A stretch of DNA of 14,577 nucleotides from Jimgerdemannia flammicorona. Lineage: Eukaryota; Mucoromycota; Endogonomycetes; Endogonales; Endogonaceae. The position numbers were made by a program, and so were the translations under genes. Below are positions 10,005-14,577 of this stretch, piece after piece. The notes beneath the pieces are model-generated. The model ran no database searches. It saw nothing but the letters and a program-made list of their open reading frames with translations, and was not told the origin of the DNA. The stretch lies in assembly GCA_003990745.1 (NCBI GenBank), contig RBNI01004141.1, forward strand, positions 1 through 14,577. Reading direction: 5' to 3'. Position 1 is the first letter of the stretch; each line of letters starts with the position of its first letter.

Positions 10005-13000
10005 TTAAGGCTTCCAGAACTTCCATTTCTTCTCTTTCTTAACTTCACCTGCCTTGATCTCCACGCTGCTATCCACGACAACGGGCTGTTTCTTGGACGA
10101 GGACTTTGCCGCCTACATCATTATAAGAGTATAAGAAAATCAATAATCTACTCAAACTGACATGGAGCGAGGACGCTTGATCGTCATGTAAATGAAGGCC
10201 CTACCTGAACAGAGTTTTTGGAATCCCTGTGTGTCAATGATCTGATCAACTTTGTGGCGGGTTTGGTGGGAGCGATGGGCGCGGTGGCGGTGGTGGGCGT
10301 GGTAGGGGAAGAAGGGGTAGTCACTGGTGTAGTCGGTGGCGAAGTGGCTAGAATCGGGGGAAGGGTAGACGCCCGTTTGGGGGCCTGTGGCCTGGATGAA
10401 TCTCGCGTGAGCTTGGAGATACGCCGTGTGAGGAATGTGAGGCCCTTCTTCTTGGTCTCACTTGTTTGCGACCCGCCTTCCGAGTTGGTGATCGAGTTCG
10501 GAGTATCAGGACGATACGACTTGGTCGGCGCGACAGCCGCCTCCACGAGCTCCTTGACTGGCTCCGCGGCGACTTCTTGCTTCTTCTCCTCAATAACTGC
10601 CATTGTTTCCACCAAGGTAGTAGAAGACGCGTTCTTCTTTGTCTCCGGGATGTTGAGTTCTACCACTTCTTGGATGTCTTGCGACGCACTAACAGTCGAC
10701 TGATTGCTGTGAGTGCTCGACGTATCATTGAACATTGTTGAAGGCGTCTCAATGGGCTTGCTCTCTCCGACGGTGACTTCGACAATATCGGTCTTCATCT
10801 CAGCGATCGTGACCTCCTTGGGGATCTCAACGGTCGTGATATCGGCGGCAGGGGCAGTTTCAGGAATCTCCTCAAGAAGTACGGCGGCCGATTCAACGAT
10901 GTTTGATTTCTGAAATGGTTTCAAAATCGAGAGGGAAAAAAGTGAGCGCGATCGAACGACTAAACGGGAAACATTATTGGAGAGGCAGGAATCTTACGAA
11001 AGCGTACCTGAATGTGGTCGACCACTGCTTCGACAGTGTTTTCAGTCACAACAACAGTCTGCACTTCGCTCTCGACGACAGTCGATACAGGAGTGACATC
11101 TTCTCTTGGCTGGACGTTTTGGGCCAGAATCTGGGAGGTCGCCTCGTGAAACTGGACGAGATGCTCCACTGTTGGCTTGTCATAGCTCTTAGCGGCATGA
11201 GAGTCCTGTGCAATAGGAATGGTCAGGGCGATTGGTGCGAGTGCGAATGGCCAGACAGGGTGACTTCCTCAACAATTTTGACCTCGTCATTCAGGTTTGT
11301 TGAGACGTCGGTGTTCGGAACAATTACGATGATGGCACCTTTGAACACTTACTGGGGTAGATGTGGCCGGCACATTTTCCGCGCTACCGACTTGGACGAC
11401 TTCCTGAGCAGTGGCGGTAGAGGACTCTTCGACAACAGCCTGCACACTAGCTTCGATTTCCTTGACAGCCGCGTCGACGGTCACTTCTGCTTTTTGCAAA
11501 ATGGTCTCGGAGATGGTGACATCGACAACAAGCTCCGCTGGGCTCTCCTGAACGATTTCTGTGGCAGTTTCGGCAACCTCGACGGCTTGGACGCTCTCGA
11601 TGGGTATCTCATTTGCAGTTTCGGCAACCTCGACGGCTTGGACGCTCTCGATGGGTATCTCATTTGCAGTTTCGGCAATATCGACAGCCTGGACACTCTC
11701 GACGGTGATCTCATTTGCGATTTCCGTTGCAGTTTCGGTAACCTCGACAGCCTGGACACTCTCGACGGTAATCTCATTTGCGATTTCTGTGGCAGTTTCG
11801 GTAACCTCGACGGTCTGGACACTCTCGACGATAATCTCACTTGTGATTTCTGTAGCAGTTTCAACGGTCTCGGCGGTCGGGACGTTCTCAACGGCGATAT
11901 TTTCGGTGACGATTTCTGTGGCAGTTTCGACGACCTCGGCGATCTGGATGCGATCAACGGTGGTCTCTTCCTTGCCGATTTCTGTAACAATTTCGGCAGC
12001 CTCGACAGCTTGGACGCTATTTTCGGTGATCTCTTCCTTGACAGTTTCCGTAGTACTTTCGACAATCTTGGCAGCCTGGACGATAGCAGTGGCGATCTCT
12101 TCCTTCTGGTACATGAGGTTAGGAATTTCTGCGGCAACGTTGTTGATTGGATATGACTGGGCGATCACTTTGCACTCTTCTTTGATATGCACAGCAGTCT
12201 CTTCGTCGTAGCTGTGGAGATTGAACGCCGAAATTGAGATGGATCGAGCAGGCTCTTCTACCTTCGTGGAAATTTCGACGGCGACAACATTCGACTGCTA
12301 TAATGAACACGCGTTCGATCAAACATAATTTTAGCGTTTTTTTTTTTTTTTTTTTTGAAATTACTGGGATCGGTATACATCGGACATCTTGTACATAGCG
12401 GTGCTTACCGGAATATCGACGGCTTCTTTCACTTCAACGACCTCTTTCACTTCAGCGACCTCTTTCACTTCAATGACCTCTTTCACTTCGATGACGGACT
12501 CCACGACTGTCGGCTCACACATCACACTGACCACTTCAGTGGAGTGTTCTTTCGTGATTTCCTGCTCGACCACCTCAACGGATTTCAGCGCTTGGGAGGT
12601 CGCTACCTCCGTTGGCTTGATTTCCTCGGTCGCCGTGGTATCAGAGGCTTCGCTGTCGCTCTTGTCTTCAATTTCAAGAGTATCGAAAGTTGCCCGATCC
12701 TTCGGAGCGTCGGCAACCTCCAAACTCTCGACAGCGATCGTCGTCAGCCTCCGGTTCGTGAAATCCAGGATGTCGTCGAGGTTGATGAGCCCATTAGAGT
12801 TGATGAGCCCATTAGAGTTGATGTTTTGCGCGGTCTGCGCTTCGAGGAGAGCAATGGTGTGCTTGATCTTGTCCAGGGGAGTGGTCGGCGTGGATACTCC
12901 ACGGGTGGGAGTCACCAGGGACGGGGCTGCGGGTCCAATATTCCCTGTAGGCGAGCTCACAGAGCCCGTCGAGGGACGTTGCAGGGTTGGTGGGACCAGC

Positions 13001-13146
13001 TTGCTATTAGCTCGGACGCTGGAGACCGACGGGGTCGTGACCGGAGATGCCTTGGATGCCTTCTTGGCGGCCTTCTTCTCCTGCTTCTGCTTCGCACGGC
13101 GCTGAGCACGGTTGCCACCGAGTTTATCCATATCGCTGACGGGCAT
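10005..13146 (-). CDS. Unrecognised repeat-rich, probably disordered protein, 5 exons, 897 aa
   Basis: Not recognised. Exons (plus coordinates, gene order): 13146-12409, 12297-11353, 11205-11008, 10909-10205, 10112-10005; 2694 nt, every junction phase 0. The ATG at 13146 opens the longest coherent frame and follows a likely 5'UTR intron. Residues 1-35 are basic (NRAQRRAKQKQEKKAAKKASK). About 36-100 is S/T/P-rich. An EVKEVx hexapeptide array ends exon 1. Exon 2 carries a tandem array of 17-, 21- and 22-residue units, consensus EVTETATEIANEITVESVQAV, acidic and rich in V, I, T and A. Exon 4 starts acidic and ends S/T/P-rich and basic (KKKGLTFLTRRISKLTR, TTPVTTPSSPTTPTT). The last exon ends KKEKKWKFWKP. 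There is no signal peptide or transmembrane segment. The layout of basic ends around an acidic helical or disordered centre suggests a scaffold or membrane- or cytoskeleton-associated protein, but that is inference. Intron 2 (11206-11352) may hide an 18-nt exon. Confidence 0.78.
11564..12060 (-). repeat. Coding minisatellite, 51/63/66-bp units in the repeat-protein gene
   Basis: About eight head-to-tail units marked by GCAGTTTC on the plus strand, starting at 11564, 11615, 11666, 11729, 11792, 11855 and 11921, then degenerate to about 12060. The first two 51-bp units (11564-11614 and 11615-11665) are identical. All unit lengths are multiples of three and encode 17, 21 or 22 residues. Confidence 0.93.
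12337..12356 (+). repeat. Homopolymer T20 (A20 in intron 1 of the repeat-protein gene)
   Basis: Twenty T on the plus strand, inside the 12298-12408 intron. It lies between the 5' splice site and the acceptor and does not overlap either. Confidence 0.92.
12427..12498 (-). repeat. Four 18-bp coding repeats (EVKEVx)
   Basis: Plus-strand units at 12427, 12445, 12463 and 12481, each starting TTTCACTTC and differing by a few bases. They encode a charged hexapeptide, EVKEV plus I, A or V, at the end of exon 1 of the repeat-protein gene. Confidence 0.93.
12781..12823 (-). repeat. Two identical 18-bp coding repeats (NSNGLI)
   Basis: The unit GTTGATGAGCCCATTAGA is present exactly twice (12781-12798, 12799-12816) and is followed by its first seven bases. 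It encodes NSNGLI twice and then N. The identity suggests a very recent duplication or slippage. Confidence 0.95.
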
Positions 13147-13158
13147 TATGATGAAAGA

Positions 13159-13251
13159 CTATAGAAGAAACGGTCGAGATTAGAATGGCATAGCTGACCC
13201 AAGATAGTCGTGCTTTTTCCGACGCGTCGACTCGTTCGCGCAACAACTTAC
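13159..13251 (-). other. Likely 5'UTR intron of the repeat-protein gene
   Basis: The minus strand has ACA|GTAAGT at 13251 and, 93 nt later, a pyrimidine-rich TTTCTTCTATAG ending at 13159, just 12 nt before the ATG at 13146. Both signals are strong and the length matches other introns here. The upstream leader exon would begin near the CT-rich tract at about 13410-13470. Confidence 0.65.
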
Positions 13252-13409
13252 TGTATATGTTCGAGTGACGCGACTGCTATTACGGTGTGATGAGGCGAGA
13301 GTTTGCAATTGACGTTCGCGAAGAATCGATGAGGTTTATGTTGTGAAGGAGAAGCTTGAAATTGGCTTCTGTACGGGTACCAATCTGAATTATGCAGGGA
13401 GCACGGAAA

Positions 13410-13470
13410 GGGATGGGTGCAAAAAGGGAATTGCAAGAAGGAAGAGGAGAGGCGAGGCGGCAGAGAAATA
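13410..13470 (-). promoter_or_regulatory. CT-rich tract, likely core promoter or transcript start region of the repeat-protein gene
   Basis: The minus strand is strongly pyrimidine-rich (plus strand GA-rich with GGAAGAGGAGAGG). It lies about 160-220 nt upstream of the putative 5'UTR intron. Pyrimidine tracts just before transcript starts are common in highly expressed fungal genes. There is no clear TATA box. Confidence 0.4.
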
Positions 13471-14577
13471 GGCAACGAGGATTGTGAAATCCATTTCGGG
13501 AAAGGTTTTGCGAGCACCGTGCAAATCTGGTCACAGGTAGCCTTAAATCTATCACAAAAAACGAGCACCCAAATCAAATTCATCTGCACGCATCAGCCGT
13601 TTTCCCCGAAATCCGTGCTCGCCACGTAGCTCGACACAAGGGACCATCATCTCGTGGCGGCCTGCTGCCTGCTCCGTGCTGCATGCGCCTTGTAGGTTTC
13701 GCAGGCCTGCCCACCAGATTTCATGGCTTCCCGTTGAAGGCAATGACATCCAAAAAAAAAAAAAATGTGCATTTGCCAGTCGCAATGGGCTGCGTGGGGA
13801 ATCTTGCCTTGTAAGGAAGGCGCCCACGCATAGTGTGGACAGCTTTGTCATACGCAGGCGCGGTTTGAAAATTTTTGAGTGGACTCGCGGTTCTGCGTGG
13901 CAATTTCCTTTTGCCGAGTTCCGTCATGCACTTCATTCCGAGCTGATCCAGTGCGGGGTTGACCTGGGGATAGTATAACACACTTCATATTATCATTAGT
14001 TTATTCACAACGAGACCAAGAACCGCCGTGATCAAGCTTACGACATTCACGTTCATCGCCACCACTCGAGATATTTGATCCGCTTGCTATTCACGTTCAT
14101 GTGTTTGGAAAGATCGACATGGATAAAAAAAAAAAAAAAAAAAAAAAAAAGTGACGTATTGACCTAGATCTATTAAATCGGGTAAAAATGGTCATTTCTT
14201 TTCCTGTCGAAAGTATGCCAAAGCATCTGAAAATTGGTCATGTCATGTATCGATAAAACGTTATCAATAGATTCGATCGAGCCCAAACATTTGATGCTGG
14301 AAGCTCGGTGAAAAGCCATTTGTCAATTGCCTGCAAACGGTTCTTTTCTGATCCCACCCATTCGTCCCTTTATTTTTTTTTAAAAAAAAATTTTTTTTTT
14401 TTCTTTCGATTTTTCTGATCTTCACATCCGAACCGTTTAATCCGAGAAGTCGGCATGAAGCACAGAAAACTCGAAGTATCAATATTGCGTATTGTTTACA
14501 TGTAGAAGGTTTTTGCGGCCGCCTTTCATTTTTCACAAATTCCTTAAGAAAAAATAATCGTACTCCGAGAGACCTCT
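13471..14577. other. Gene-free right end of the window
   Basis: No supportable gene in about 1.1 kb. It holds A runs at 13752-13765 (14) and 14125-14150 (26), a 12-bp direct repeat ATTCACGTTCAT at 14045-14056 and 14089-14100, and a T/A/T homopolymer block at about 14372-14401. Short open frames here have no family-like sequence. It may contain distal promoter DNA of the repeat-protein gene and of a gene beyond the window. Confidence 0.55.

Noticed and set aside
10903..12156. 417-codon plus-strand open frame with FGNLDGLDALDG-type repeats, the longest open frame in the window
   Set aside because: It lies antisense to exons 2 and 3 of the repeat-protein gene, and its repeats are the complement of that minisatellite. 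It crosses the minus-strand introns and lacks its own promoter or splice context. The minus frame forms a coherent spliced gene.
13248..13589. 113-codon minus-strand frame upstream of the repeat-protein gene
   Set aside because: It overlaps the CT-rich promoter and leader, and ends at the 5'UTR intron donor with no frame link to the main ATG.
14045..14100. Twelve-base direct repeat ATTCACGTTCAT with 32 bases between copies, considered as an integration or regulatory repeat
   Set aside because: There are only two copies, no associated element and no inverted ends.

Overview
The window reads as nuclear DNA of a fungus. Four protein genes are visible. All are split by short introns (about 64-147 nt) with GT...AG ends and fungal-type 5' splice sites (GTAAGT, GTATGT, GTACGT). 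Intergenic DNA is AT-rich with long A/T homopolymers and some microsatellites. I cannot fix the lineage from sequence alone. The RECQ1-type helicase and the methyltransferase family point away from a typical ascomycete. An early-diverging fungus or a basidiomycete are both possible.

Layout. (1) 186-1235, plus strand: the C-terminal 60% of glucose-6-phosphate isomerase, with its 5' part outside the window. (2) 1236-2507: the region between two convergent 3' ends, pyrimidine-rich then AT-rich, with no supported gene. (3) 2508-5859, minus: a complete RECQ1-type DNA helicase, rebuilt here as 11 exons and 760 residues, including exons of only 13, 18 and 27 nt. (4) 5978-7502, minus: a complete SAM-dependent methyltransferase, 8 exons and 302 residues. 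It lies 118 bp upstream of the helicase start in head-to-tail order. (5) 7503-about 9870: 2.4 kb without a convincing gene. (6) 10005-13146, minus: an unrecognised 897-residue, repeat-rich, probably largely disordered protein in 5 exons, all with phase-0 junctions. It has a likely 5'UTR intron and perhaps a 3'UTR intron. (7) 13252-14577: the putative leader and promoter of gene 6, then gene-free AT-rich DNA.

The genes do not form a pathway. They are a glycolytic enzyme, a DNA repair helicase, a small-molecule or protein methyltransferase of unknown substrate, and a novel repeat protein. The most interesting signals are the helicase micro-exons, a lost conserved tryptophan in the helicase aromatic-rich loop, two stop-free 3n introns in the methyltransferase, and the uncharacterised repeat protein with its recently duplicated 51-bp units. 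All splice structures are inferred by eye from splice signals, reading frame and remembered family patterns; none was checked against transcripts or databases.
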